Source of the DNA: JAJYSO01 sp964586655 | GTDB taxonomy: Bacteria > Bacteroidota > Bacteroidia > Flavobacteriales > Flavobacteriaceae | Assembly: GCA_964586655.1 (NCBI GenBank) | Contig: CAZPGY010000003.1 | Coordinates: forward strand, 62,001-126,000 | DNA: 64,000 nt | Direction of reading: 5' to 3' | Shown: one piece after another, positions 41,638 to 49,980 of the stretch | How positions within the stretch are numbered: the stretch's first letter is position 1 | Layout of the letters: the number at the start of each line of letters is the position of its first letter | Position numbers and translations under genes: made by a program | The notes under the pieces: generated by a model | Told to the model about the DNA's origin: nothing | The model's input: only the letters and a program-made list of their open reading frames with translations | Databases searched by the model: none

Positions 41638-42653
41638 ACCTGAGTTCGATTATTAAAACATGGCTAATTGACTGGTAGTGTTCACACTATGTTTTATGGA
41701 TGGTTTTTTAGGCAGAAAACTATAAGCAATAATTCCTCCCAGTAAGTTGGTTAGAAAATTAGTTGGTGAACGATGGCGTGAATGTTCTATCTGGCAAATG
41801 TTCTTCAGTTCATCATTGACTGTTTCAATAACCGATCTTTTGCGAAGATTGATCTTATCACTGATTTCCATTAAACTGTTCTTCATGTTGTTACGGATAT
41901 GGGTAATCAGGTGGATACCGTCCACAAACAAAAGCTGGGTCAGCTTCTTGGAAATATACCCTTTATCGCCGTAGAGCTTTCCAAATATCTTTCTCAGAAA
42001 GCCCTCATTTTTAAGAGGCTCTCGATCATCTACATTGGCTTGGGTCACGGCAAAAGTAAGAATTTCTCCCTTATCGTTAATAACGATATGAAGCTTAAAC
42101 CCATAGAACCATCCCATAGTTGATTTCCCAACTTTAGCCAAATCTTTGAATACTTTATTGCGCTTTATCCTTTTATTTTACACACTCTTATGGGAGTCGA
42201 ATCCACAAACGATATTCCAGTGCAGCTCCCCAGGCAGCAGGTCTTGGCAAATATAGTCATCGGCATTAAGCTGCTTTGCATCAGTTCGGTGAAGCGGTTA
42301 TAGGAAACGGTCCTTGGGAATTCCTTTTGCATATGCTTTTGAACATAGTAGATATAGAAATGCTTGAAACATCGAAATCCGCTCAGATGGAAGAGGATAG
42401 TGATGGTGATCACCTCGCTCTGATTCATTGTAGGAGGTCTTTTAGGAGGGTTTTTACGCCCTAAAAGGAAAGGTTTGGTGGTTTTGTCGAATTCTTGGCA
42501 AAACTCGTCTACAAGACAATAAATTTCCGTAATTTTATCGAAGTTAATCATAGGGGGATTGTTGTTATTTAGCTGTTTGTCAATGCTTTAAATATACAAC
42601 AATCCTCTTTTTATTACCACTTTTTTACCCCAAAATATTAATCGAACTCAGGT
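41638..42653 (-). mobile_element. IS982-family element (1016 bp), nested in IS256
   Basis: Perfect terminal inverted repeats ACCTGAGTTCGATTA (41638-41652) and its complement (42639-42653), extendable by one base. A 5-bp direct repeat TTTTA (41633-41637 and 42654-42658) flanks it. Its length fits IS982. It lies exactly inside the right inverted repeat of the IS256 element. Confidence 0.88.
41653..42551 (-). pseudogene. IS982-family transposase, frameshifted
   Basis: N-terminal piece 42165-42551 (MINFDKITEIYCLVDEF ... GISFVDSTPIRVC) and C-terminal piece 41653-42141 (KVGKSTMGWFYGFKLHIVIN, GDKGYISKKLTQLLF, SVIETVNDELKN). In relatives these are one protein of about 290-300 aa. The shift is at the A-rich stretch near 42168-42180: one more base in the run would restore KRIKRNKVFKDLAKVGKS. 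The first catalytic Asp (FVDSTP) is before the break, the others after it. Either inactive, or made by a frameshift at the A-run. Confidence 0.8.
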
Positions 42654-42689
42654 TTTTAGGACCGTATCAAAGAGTAATCTTTTAACGCA

Positions 42690-42742
42690 ATAAAAAACCG
42701 CCTTGATGGTGTCATGGAGACAAGACAGTACAGGGCGGTTTG
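42690..42742 (-). terminator. Terminator of the scoA-scoB operon
   Basis: AAACCGCC (42695-42702) pairs with GGCGGTTT (42734-42741) around a 31-nt loop. Read on the minus strand the stem is followed by a run of T, right after the scoB stop. Confidence 0.65.
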
Positions 42743-42762
42743 GGGTTGAAGTGTTGTTTTGT

Positions 42763-43416
42763 TTATAGCTTCATTTCCGGGATATCACCTTCAATAATTA
42801 AATTGCCTTCGGTGGCTTCTTTAATTTCGTCTACAGAAACTCCCGGAGCGCGTTCCAATAACTTAAATCCTTCCTCTACGATTTCCAAAACGGCCATATC
42901 GGTAACAATGAATTTCACACACTGTACGCCGGTTAGGGGTAGGGAGCAGGTTTTGAGGAGTTTAGATTTTCCGTGTTTACTTTTGTGGCGCATGGCAACG
43001 ATAATGTTTTTGGCAGAGCCGACCAAATCCATGGCGCCTCCCATGCCTTTAACCATTTTTCCGGGAATTTTCCAGCTGGCGATATCGCCGTTTTGTGCTA
43101 CTTCCATGGCACCGAGAATGGTCAAATCAATATGTTGACCGCGGATCATGCCAAAACTGGTGGCAGAGTCAAAGAAACTGGCCCCGGGAAGGGCGGTGAT
43201 GGTCTGTTTTCCGGCATTGATTAAATCGGGGTCTTCCTGACCTTTGATGGGGAAAGGACCCATCCCGAGGATGCCGTTTTCACTTTGAAATTCTACTTCA
43301 ATATCGTCACGGACAAAGTTGGCTACCAATGTAGGAATACCTATCCCCAAGTTGACGTAGTACCCGTCCTTGACTTCTTTTGCAATGCGTTGTGCAATTC
43401 CTTTTTTATCTAACAT
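42763..43416 (-). CDS. scoB: Succinyl-CoA:3-ketoacid CoA transferase, subunit B
   Basis: 217 aa, standard length. Transfers CoA from succinyl-CoA to acetoacetate (3-oxoacid), so that ketone bodies or 3-ketoacids can be used. Catalytic Glu46 lies in the SENG motif (FQSENGILGMGPFP). Other marks: GYYVNLGIGIPTLVANFV at the N-terminus and PGKMVKGMGGAMDLVGSAKN. It follows scoA on the same strand with 51 bp between. The genes share a role with the acyl-CoA genes at 1-4.6 kb. Confidence 0.95.
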   Translation of the reverse strand: MLDKKGIAQRIAKEVKDGYYVNLGIGIPTLVANFVRDDIEVEFQSENGILGMGPFPIKGQEDPDLINAGKQTITALPGASFFDSATSFGMIRGQHIDLTILGAMEVAQNGDIASWKIPGKMVKGMGGAMDLVGSAKNIIVAMRHKSKHGKSKLLKTCSLPLTGVQCVKFIVTDMAVLEIVEEGFKLLERAPGVSVDEIKEATEGNLIIEGDIPEMKL

Positions 43417-43467
43417 AATATTTTTTTAAATGGGTTATTAAGAAATAAACCAATGGGTTGTATAACT

Positions 43468-44166
43468 TTAAGCTTCCCTTACGGTCAGTTGCTCGATGCG
43501 TTTTTCATAATTTTTCCCTTGGAAAATACGCTGAACGAAGATACCGGGGATGTGAATGTGATTGGGATCCAATTCACCGGGTTTCACCAATTCCTCCACC
43601 TCAACTACGGTGGTTTTGGCGGCCCCACACATGGGGGCATTAAAGTTGCGAGCAGTACCGTTAAAGACCAAATTGCCGTTGGTGTCGCCTTTCCAGGCTT
43701 TAATAAAGGCAAAATCGGCTTTAAAAGCACGCTCCATCACATACATTTTACCGTCAAAATTGCGGGTTTCTTTTCCCAAAGATACTTCTGTACCGTAACC
43801 GGCCGGGGTATAAATGGCTGGAAATCCTTGTTGTGCCGCTTGGCATTTGGCTGCCAAGGTGCCTTGCGGGGTCAGGACGACTTCCATTTCGCCACTGAGC
43901 ATTTGGCGCTCAAACTCCGCATTTTCTCCCACATAGGAAGCGATCATTTTTTTAATCTGCTTTTGCTTCAGCAGGAGTCCCAATCCAAAATCATCGACTC
44001 CCGCATTGTTTGAGATACAAGTTAAATCCTGAACATTGCGTTTGACGAGTTCGGAGATGCTATTTTCGGGAATGCCACAGAGACCAAAACCTCCCAGCAT
44101 TAAAGTCATGCCGTCTTGGACACCGGCTAAGGCTTCCTCAACATTTGAAACCGTTTTTGTAATCAT
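43468..44166 (-). CDS. scoA: Succinyl-CoA:3-ketoacid CoA transferase, subunit A
   Basis: 232 aa from ATG 44166 (MITKTVSNVEEALAGVQDG); an open frame extends 23 codons upstream but is not family-like. Contains GMTLMLGGFGLCGIPENSIS, the family CoA-binding start, and YTPAGYGTEVSLGKETRNFD. Pairs with scoB as heterodimer. The usual start and length agree with this choice. Upstream is the PBP1A gene, also on the minus strand, 108 bp away. Confidence 0.94.
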   Translation of the reverse strand: MITKTVSNVEEALAGVQDGMTLMLGGFGLCGIPENSISELVKRNVQDLTCISNNAGVDDFGLGLLLKQKQIKKMIASYVGENAEFERQMLSGEMEVVLTPQGTLAAKCQAAQQGFPAIYTPAGYGTEVSLGKETRNFDGKMYVMERAFKADFAFIKAWKGDTNGNLVFNGTARNFNAPMCGAAKTTVVEVEELVKPGELDPNHIHIPGIFVQRIFQGKNYEKRIEQLTVREA

Positions 44167-44273
44167 AACTGATAAATTTTGTTTAAAAATATAAAAATAA
44201 ATACTTTGAACCAACCATTTAGCAGGCTTATGCAAAAATGAAAATTTTTATAGCCTAAAAGTAATACCTAAAA

Positions 44274-46607
44274 TTAATTCAATTGCAAGTGCTTTAGAGC
44301 GTCATCGGACTGCTCTTGTGCTTTACTGTCTTCTTCATAGCTGTCACAATCCACCGTGATGCTCAGATTTTCGGGGCGTTCAAATTCTTTTTTGGAGACG
44401 CTCAAAGTGGTATCGGCATATACCTTTTTCATGTACACCGCCCAAATGGGGAGTGCCATCGTGGCGCCCTGACCGTAAGCAATATTGCCAAAGTGAACAG
44501 AGCGAACATTGCCCCCCACCCATACGCCGGTACATAAATTGGGAACCATGCCCATAAACCAACCGTCACTTTGGTTTTGGGTGGTGCCGGTTTTTCCGGC
44601 AATGGGATTGTCAAACCCATAGGGATATCCGGTCATGACACTTTCATACAATTTGGTGTGCGGTTCCCAGGTCCTGATCAATCGTTGACCAGTACCGTTT
44701 TGGGTTACGCCTTCCATTAATTTTGTCGTTACATAAGCACTTTCGGCATTCATGGCGTCCCGGGTAATTGGTTTGTTTTGGTAGAGAAGGGTGCCGTCTT
44801 TATCGGTAATTCGGTTGATGAAATAGGGTTTGATATACACTCCTTTATTGGCAAAGGTGCTAAAAGCTCCCACCATTTCATAAACACTCATGTCTACCGT
44901 TCCCAACGAAATGGCAGGAAGAGCAGGCATGCCTTCGGTGTCCACTCCCAATCGCTCGAGCAAGTCCAGTACGGGTTGTGGGCCGGTTTTGTCAATTAAT
45001 CGCGCAGCAACGGTGTTTAAGGAAACAGCCAGTGCTTTCTCTAAAGTAACCAGCCCGCCATATTCATTTCCGGCATTTTTGGGAGTCCAGTCTTCTAAAA
45101 TTCCATAACTGCCTTTGGGAATGGTGTAGGGACTGTTGGGAATTTTTTTACAAGGAGAGTAGTGCAATTGCTCGATGGCCGTGGCATATACAAAAGGTTT
45201 GAATGCCGACCCCACTTGTCGCTCTGCTTGCATGACATGGTCATATTTAAAATACCTGAAATCGATCCCGCCTACCCAGGCTTTAATAGCACCTGTTTGT
45301 GGGTTCATCGACATCAGTCCGGCGTTTAAAAAGGACTTGTAGTAGTAGATAGAATCCAGCGGAGTCATTACAGTGTCTATGCTGTAATCTTCATTCCAGG
45401 CAAAAACCTCCATTTTTCGTTTTTTGTGAAAGGAGGCCAAGATAGAATCTTCGGGGATGCCGTTGCTTTTCATGATTTTCCAACGGTGGCTGTTGTGAAT
45501 GGCACTGGTGATGATGGCGTCAATTTGCGCTTTTGTGAGCCTTCGAAAAGGAGCAGTGGGGTTGTGTTCATTTTGTTCAAAAAAGGCAGCTTGCAAATCG
45601 GTCATATGCGCTTCCACTGCTTTTTCTGCGTATTGTTGCATTTTGGAATTCAGGGTGGTGTAAACCTTTAATCCGTCTGTATAAATATTGTAATAGCTGC
45701 CGTCGGGTTTGGGGTTTTCTTTTACCCAGTCTTTGAGGTATTGTCGCAAGTGCGCTCTAAAATAAGTGGCAATTCCGGAAAGGTGGCTTTGGGGGTGATA
45801 TTTAATGGCTAAAGGTAGGCTTTTTAAGGAGTCGGCTACTTCTTCGGTAAGATAACCGGCCTTTTCCATTTGATTGAGTACTACATTCCTGCGGTTGGTC
45901 ACGCCCACCGGGTTTTGTAGCGGATTGTATAAAGCCGAATTTTTAAACATTCCTACCAAAGTAGCGGCTTCCTGCGTTTTCAAATCGATGGGTTTTTCGC
46001 CATAATAAATGTGTGCGGCAGATTTGATGCCCACTGCATTGTTGACAAAATCATAGATGTTGTAATACATGGCGATGATTTCGTTCTTGGTATAGTTTTT
46101 TTCCAAGCGCACGGCAATAATCCATTCCTGAATTTTCTGAATAATTCTGACAAGCGTATTGGGGGCGCCGCCTCGGTGAAACAATTGCTTGGCCAATTGT
46201 TGGGTGATGGTACTCGCTCCGCCATTGGTACCCAAATAGGCAATGGCGCGCAAGGTTCCCCAAGCGTCAATGCCCGAGTGTTCGTAATAACGGATGTCTT
46301 CAGTGGCAATAAGCGCATTGATCGAGTGTTTGGACAGTTGGTCAAAGCTCACCGTGGTTCGGTTGTTGATATAGTATTTTCCAATCACCTCTCCGTCTGA
46401 AGAGATGATTTCAGTGGCTAAGGTGGTTTCAGGGTTTTCCAACTGTTCAAAGGTGGGCATTTTCCCAAAGACATTCCAGGAGGCCAAGAGGAATAGAAGA
46501 ATGACCCCTAAAAGTCCGAGGACATATACACTCCAAAAAATAAAAATCCATCGGCCTTTTGAGATGCCTTTTTTCTTCTTCTTTTTTTTGTTTGCTGATT
46601 TACTCAC
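44274..46607 (-). CDS. Penicillin-binding protein 1A (transglycosylase/transpeptidase)
   Basis: 777 aa bifunctional cell-wall synthase. A Lys-rich cytoplasmic N-terminus (KSANKKKKKKKGISKGRW) precedes one membrane helix (~22-46). Glycosyltransferase (GT51) domain: ALIATEDIRYYEHSGIDAWG near residue 105 with catalytic Glu, GGASTITQQLAKQLF. Transpeptidase: active Ser in GSAFKPFVYATAIEQ (~467), SxN-type SLNTVA, and KTGTTQNQSDGWFMG (~665). Its start overlaps the end of gldH by 8 nt, so ricT-gldH-PBP1A read as one operon. Confidence 0.95.
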   Translation of the reverse strand: MSKSANKKKKKKKGISKGRWIFIFWSVYVLGLLGVILLFLLASWNVFGKMPTFEQLENPETTLATEIISSDGEVIGKYYINNRTTVSFDQLSKHSINALIATEDIRYYEHSGIDAWGTLRAIAYLGTNGGASTITQQLAKQLFHRGGAPNTLVRIIQKIQEWIIAVRLEKNYTKNEIIAMYYNIYDFVNNAVGIKSAAHIYYGEKPIDLKTQEAATLVGMFKNSALYNPLQNPVGVTNRRNVVLNQMEKAGYLTEEVADSLKSLPLAIKYHPQSHLSGIATYFRAHLRQYLKDWVKENPKPDGSYYNIYTDGLKVYTTLNSKMQQYAEKAVEAHMTDLQAAFFEQNEHNPTAPFRRLTKAQIDAIITSAIHNSHRWKIMKSNGIPEDSILASFHKKRKMEVFAWNEDYSIDTVMTPLDSIYYYKSFLNAGLMSMNPQTGAIKAWVGGIDFRYFKYDHVMQAERQVGSAFKPFVYATAIEQLHYSPCKKIPNSPYTIPKGSYGILEDWTPKNAGNEYGGLVTLEKALAVSLNTVAARLIDKTGPQPVLDLLERLGVDTEGMPALPAISLGTVDMSVYEMVGAFSTFANKGVYIKPYFINRITDKDGTLLYQNKPITRDAMNAESAYVTTKLMEGVTQNGTGQRLIRTWEPHTKLYESVMTGYPYGFDNPIAGKTGTTQNQSDGWFMGMVPNLCTGVWVGGNVRSVHFGNIAYGQGATMALPIWAVYMKKVYADTTLSVSKKEFERPENLSITVDCDSYEEDSKAQEQSDDALKHLQLN

Positions 46608-47106
46608 TTTCGTTCAAATTTATTTGCTGGGGTTGTTCTATTCTTAATCCGACTTCCGTGATGCCTTGCAGGTTTTCGATTCCCTCTTTTTCTCCTTTCT
46701 CACGCATGGCCTGACGGATGCTGAGGGTGTAGGTTCCTTTTTCGCGGAGATGTACTTTTTTCTTGTACCACAATTTTGAGGTTTTTACTTTGCCATAGCC
46801 CACTCCCATCCATGAACCGTCGGGGTGCGCCATCATGTATTGCAAGGTGTCTTGAATTACTTTTCCATGCGGAAACTTCATCTTGGTAATCAAGTAAAGG
46901 TTGCTGTATGGATAAGCATCTGTATTGCGTATGTTTATAAATAGGTTATAGGCCTGTGTGCTATCCAATCCCGAGACTTTGAAGGTGATGATTGAATCAC
47001 GGTTCCAATGCCCGGGCAGGCTTTGATAACGGTCATAAACCCTGTTTTGGTCACAACTCATCAAACAGAGGGCCAAAGCCAATGAAAGCAAGATAAATCT
47101 ACCCAT
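46600..47106 (-). CDS. gldH: Gliding motility lipoprotein GldH
   Basis: 168 aa from ATG 47106; an upstream in-frame ATG (47160) would put a long charged leader before the signal peptide. Signal peptide and lipobox FILLSLALALCLMSCDQ with lipid-attachment Cys in LMSC. The body fits GldH (YDRYQSLPGHWNRDSIITFK, NLFINIRNTDAYPYSNLYLI, GTYTLSIRQAMRE). GldH belongs to the gliding/type IX secretion accessory set of Bacteroidota. It overlaps ricT upstream (8 nt) and PBP1A downstream (8 nt), so it is translated with both. Confidence 0.9.
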   Translation of the reverse strand: MGRFILLSLALALCLMSCDQNRVYDRYQSLPGHWNRDSIITFKVSGLDSTQAYNLFINIRNTDAYPYSNLYLITKMKFPHGKVIQDTLQYMMAHPDGSWMGVGYGKVKTSKLWYKKKVHLREKGTYTLSIRQAMREKGEKEGIENLQGITEVGLRIEQPQQINLNESE

Positions 47107-48241
47107 TCCTTTTTGAACGTTTTCGTTTTTTTCGTTTTTTTCTGCGTTTAGGTTTGTCAAAACGCGTTAAACTGTCTTGTCCCACCACATTGCCAAAATC
47201 AATCTTGTCTTCTTCTTCGGTTTCCAATTGGGCTGAGAATTCTTCCAAACTGCTAACCGGTTTTCCCGATTGGGCAGCCTTGATGATGTGATGTGCCTGT
47301 TTGGTTGTTAGTTGATGCCAATTCATCCAATCGTTTTCATAGGCATACCAAAGGGTGCCTTTAAAAATATCCATCTTTTGACAAACTGCTTTTCCCTTTT
47401 GGGTTTCCAGTTTAATTTCCTTCTTCGGAAAATCTTTTAGGGCATCCAAATAAGAATCCAGTTCAAAATTTAAGCAACATTTTAATTTACCACATTGTCC
47501 GGCCAATTTTTTAGGGTTTAGAGACAGTTGTTGATAGCGTGCTGCTTTGGTAGAAACCGATCTAAAATCGGTGAGCCAGGTAGAACAGCACAATTCGCGT
47601 CCACAGGAACCAATTCCGCCTAAACGGGCGGCTTCTTGCCGTAATCCTATTTGTCGCATCTCGATGCGGGTCCTGAATTCGCGAGCAAATTCTTTAATGA
47701 GCTGTCTGAAATCAACCCGTTTATCGGCCGTGTAATAAAACCTTGCCTTGGAACCGTCTCCCTGAAATTCTACATCGCTAATTTTCATTTTCAGGTTGAG
47801 CTTTAAAGCAATTTCACGAGCTCTGATCATGATATCGTGTTCTCGTTTGCGGGCATCTTGCCAAATGTCAATGTCTTTTTGGGTGGCCTTTCGGTAAATT
47901 TTGTTCAGCTCTTTGCTGTAGGGATCAATATGTTTCTTGCGCATTTGCACCTTGACCAGTTCTCCGGTTAGGGAAACTTGCCCCACATCGTGTCCGCGTG
48001 CAGCTTGGGTGGCTACTACATCGCCCATACTCAAGCTCAAGTCCTCGGTGTTGCGATAGAATTCTTTACGACCGTTTTTAAAACGAACTTCCACTCCGTT
48101 GAATTTTTCCTGCCCGTTGGGCAAATCCATATTGGAGAGCCAATCAAAAACATTTAGTTTGTTACAACTGCCCGAGCTGCAAGAGCCACTACTACAGCCG
48201 CCGGATCCGTTTGACCCGGTGGTACATCCTTCACATCCCAT
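47099..48241 (-). CDS. ricT: PSP1-domain protein, RicT/YaaT type
   Basis: 380 aa from ATG 48241 (MGCEGCTTGSNGSGGCSSG), the Cys/Gly-rich start usual in Bacteroidota; a longer frame adds 18 unlike residues. PSP1 domain: GVEVRFKNGRKEFYRNTEDL, MKISDVEFQGDGSKARFYYT, then Cys motifs GSCGRELCCSTWL and LAGQCGKLKCCLNFE, probable Fe-S or metal ligands. The C-terminal end is Lys/Arg-rich (KRRKKRKKRKRSKRNG). In Bacillus the relative works with RicA/RicF in RNA maturation; here no partners are adjacent. First gene of the gldH-PBP1A operon. Confidence 0.9.
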   Translation of the reverse strand: MGCEGCTTGSNGSGGCSSGSCSSGSCNKLNVFDWLSNMDLPNGQEKFNGVEVRFKNGRKEFYRNTEDLSLSMGDVVATQAARGHDVGQVSLTGELVKVQMRKKHIDPYSKELNKIYRKATQKDIDIWQDARKREHDIMIRAREIALKLNLKMKISDVEFQGDGSKARFYYTADKRVDFRQLIKEFAREFRTRIEMRQIGLRQEAARLGGIGSCGRELCCSTWLTDFRSVSTKAARYQQLSLNPKKLAGQCGKLKCCLNFELDSYLDALKDFPKKEIKLETQKGKAVCQKMDIFKGTLWYAYENDWMNWHQLTTKQAHHIIKAAQSGKPVSSLEEFSAQLETEEEDKIDFGNVVGQDSLTRFDKPKRRKKRKKRKRSKRNG

Positions 48242-48751
48242 ATACTCAATATATCTTGAAATAAATCCGTCTTTGTTTTTTTGATGAAATCCCACCTCTT
48301 TCTGAAGATGAGGAGTTTTAATCTGCTTTCACTTTATTAAAGCGAAAGAACTGACGGTTTATTGTTTATTATTTGTTCTGTTTTAAAAGCGTAAAGATAT
48401 TAATTATTTAGAGGTTATCCCGACTCAAAAATAATTTTTAGCCCTATAAGCTTATGGATCGGCCTTTAATTTTTAGCCGTTTTTTAATGAATTAATACCT
48501 GTATCAAGGAGAATATCAGCTTTTATTAGTTCTACTTTGACACATTTATCTGATTGAACAACAGCATAAGTTGGTTCATGAAATTTTGTTTCATCTAAGA
48601 GCTAAACCCCCTTGTTTTCCCCTGACCCTCCTCCTGCGGCGGACGCGGTAAAGGGAATCAAGGGTGTTTTTCGAGGATTCTCCCTTTAGGATCGGGGTAA
48701 AAAGCCAAAAAATAGAGGTTTGTCGGATTTTTTTAATCTGTCAAAGTAGAA
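48242..48751. other. 510-bp intergenic region with dispersed repeat
   Basis: No gene. The left part is AT-rich promoter-like DNA for ricT. 48600-48690 is GC-richer (CCTCCTGCGGCGGACGCGG) and looks like an intergenic repeat or decayed element; its right part contains the repeat matching 30359-30424. Confidence 0.5.
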
Positions 48752-48754
48752 TTA
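48694..48754 (-). repeat. Dispersed repeat, copy B (inverted relative to 30359-30424)
   Basis: On the minus strand it reads TAATTCTACTTTGACAGATT, A-run, TCCGACAAACCTCT and GGCTTTTTACCCC, like copy A. It lies next to the end of the trhO gene and could also work as its terminator. Confidence 0.7.
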
Positions 48755-49783
48755 GGATTTATACTTTAAGGATTTAGACCGTCCCTTTTTAAATTTTTTA
48801 TTGCTGTTCTTCTTTCCTTTGCGCAAGCGTTTTTGTTCTTCAAGAGGCAGACTATGGATATGTTTGCATTCTTCTGAACAACAGCCGTCCATTTTTTGCG
48901 CACAGGCATCACATTGAATAAACAGCAGGTGGCAGGCGTCATTGGCGCAATTGGTATGCGTGTCACAGGCTTTTCCGCATTGGTGACAACGGGCAATGAC
49001 ATCATCCGAAATCCTTTCGCCGAGTCGGTGGTCAAAGACAAAATTCTTACCGATAAATTTATTTTCCATTCCCGATGCTTTCACCTGTCGGGCATATTCA
49101 ATAATACCTCCCTTGAGTTGAAATACGTTTTTAAAGCCTTTGTGCTTGTAATAGGCACTGGCTTTTTCGCAGCGAATACCGCCGGTGCAGTACATGACCA
49201 GGTTTTTGTCTTCCTTAAATTCTTCCAGGTCTTTTTCAATAATGGGAAGGGATTCTCGAAAAGTATCTACATTCGGCGTGATGGCACCTTTGAAGTGCCC
49301 CACTTCACTTTCATAGTGATTGCGCATATCCACTAAAATAGTGTCCGGATCATTGAGTAGCGCATTGAATTCTTTGGCGTTGAGATGTTTTCCTTTTTGG
49401 GTGACGTCAAAAGTATCGTCGTTTAAGCCGTCGGCCACAATTTTGGGGCGGACTTTGATTTTTAATTTTAAAAAAGATTTGGTGTCATGTTCAATAGCAA
49501 TATTTAAATGCACGCCGTTGAGGAAAGGAATCTCGTCAATAAATTTTTTAAAGTCCTTAAAATAATCTGCCGGAACCGAGAGCTGCGCATTGATGCCTTC
49601 ATGGGCTACATAAATGCGGCCGAGGACATTTAGTGCGTCCCAGGCGACAAAAAGATGGTTTCTAAAAAGTTGAGGGTTACCAATTTTGGCGTATTGATAA
49701 AACGAGAGCGTCAACCGTTTTTGTCCGGCTTCATCCAGCAAAGCGGAGCGCTCCTCGGCACTTAGTTTGTTGTACAGTTGCAT
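48752..49783 (-). CDS. trhO: tRNA uridine-5-oxyacetic acid type hydroxylase TrhO (rhodanese fold)
   Basis: 343 aa, UPF0176/YceA family. TrhO makes ho5U at tRNA wobble position 34 with oxygen. An N-terminal acylphosphatase-like part (VAHEGINAQLSVPADYFKDF) precedes the rhodanese domain (VDMRNHYESEVGHFKGAI) with the active Cys in YCTGGIRCEKASAYYKHKGF near residue 200. A C-terminal Cys-rich stretch (CHQCGKACDTHTNCANDACH) probably binds zinc, then a basic tail. Single gene on the minus strand. Confidence 0.9.
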   Translation of the reverse strand: MQLYNKLSAEERSALLDEAGQKRLTLSFYQYAKIGNPQLFRNHLFVAWDALNVLGRIYVAHEGINAQLSVPADYFKDFKKFIDEIPFLNGVHLNIAIEHDTKSFLKLKIKVRPKIVADGLNDDTFDVTQKGKHLNAKEFNALLNDPDTILVDMRNHYESEVGHFKGAITPNVDTFRESLPIIEKDLEEFKEDKNLVMYCTGGIRCEKASAYYKHKGFKNVFQLKGGIIEYARQVKASGMENKFIGKNFVFDHRLGERISDDVIARCHQCGKACDTHTNCANDACHLLFIQCDACAQKMDGCCSEECKHIHSLPLEEQKRLRKGKKNSNKKFKKGRSKSLKYKS

Positions 49784-49980
49784 GCTATACGATTTTTAAG
49801 TTGAGGAATTTTTTTGCAAAGATAAGAAAATGGAATGTTTTTAAGTGTCAAGTGTGGTTCAAAATAAGGTCTTACAATAAATGTAACGCTCACATTACTA
49901 AAGGAGTAAGCTTTTTCGTTTCATTAACAGAAAAAACCGTGAATTAGCCATAGATTTGAAAGAATTGAAATAATAGACTT

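Larger units (their letters stand above)
40285..42668 (-). mobile_element. IS256-family element, interrupted at its right end by IS982
   Basis: Left end GGTAGTATCCCAAAAAGTGT (40285-) and right end, after removing the inserted IS982, AAAAAGTATATAAAA-type sequence reading GATACGGTCCTAAAAAGTAT from 42668 inward. Inner parts match well (TCCyAAAAAGTrTrTAAA). The right repeat is split: its inner piece ends at 41637 and its outer piece resumes at 42654. A 5-base AAAGA flanks both ends, but IS256 duplications are normally 8-9 bp, so the exact ends remain uncertain. Confidence 0.7.
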
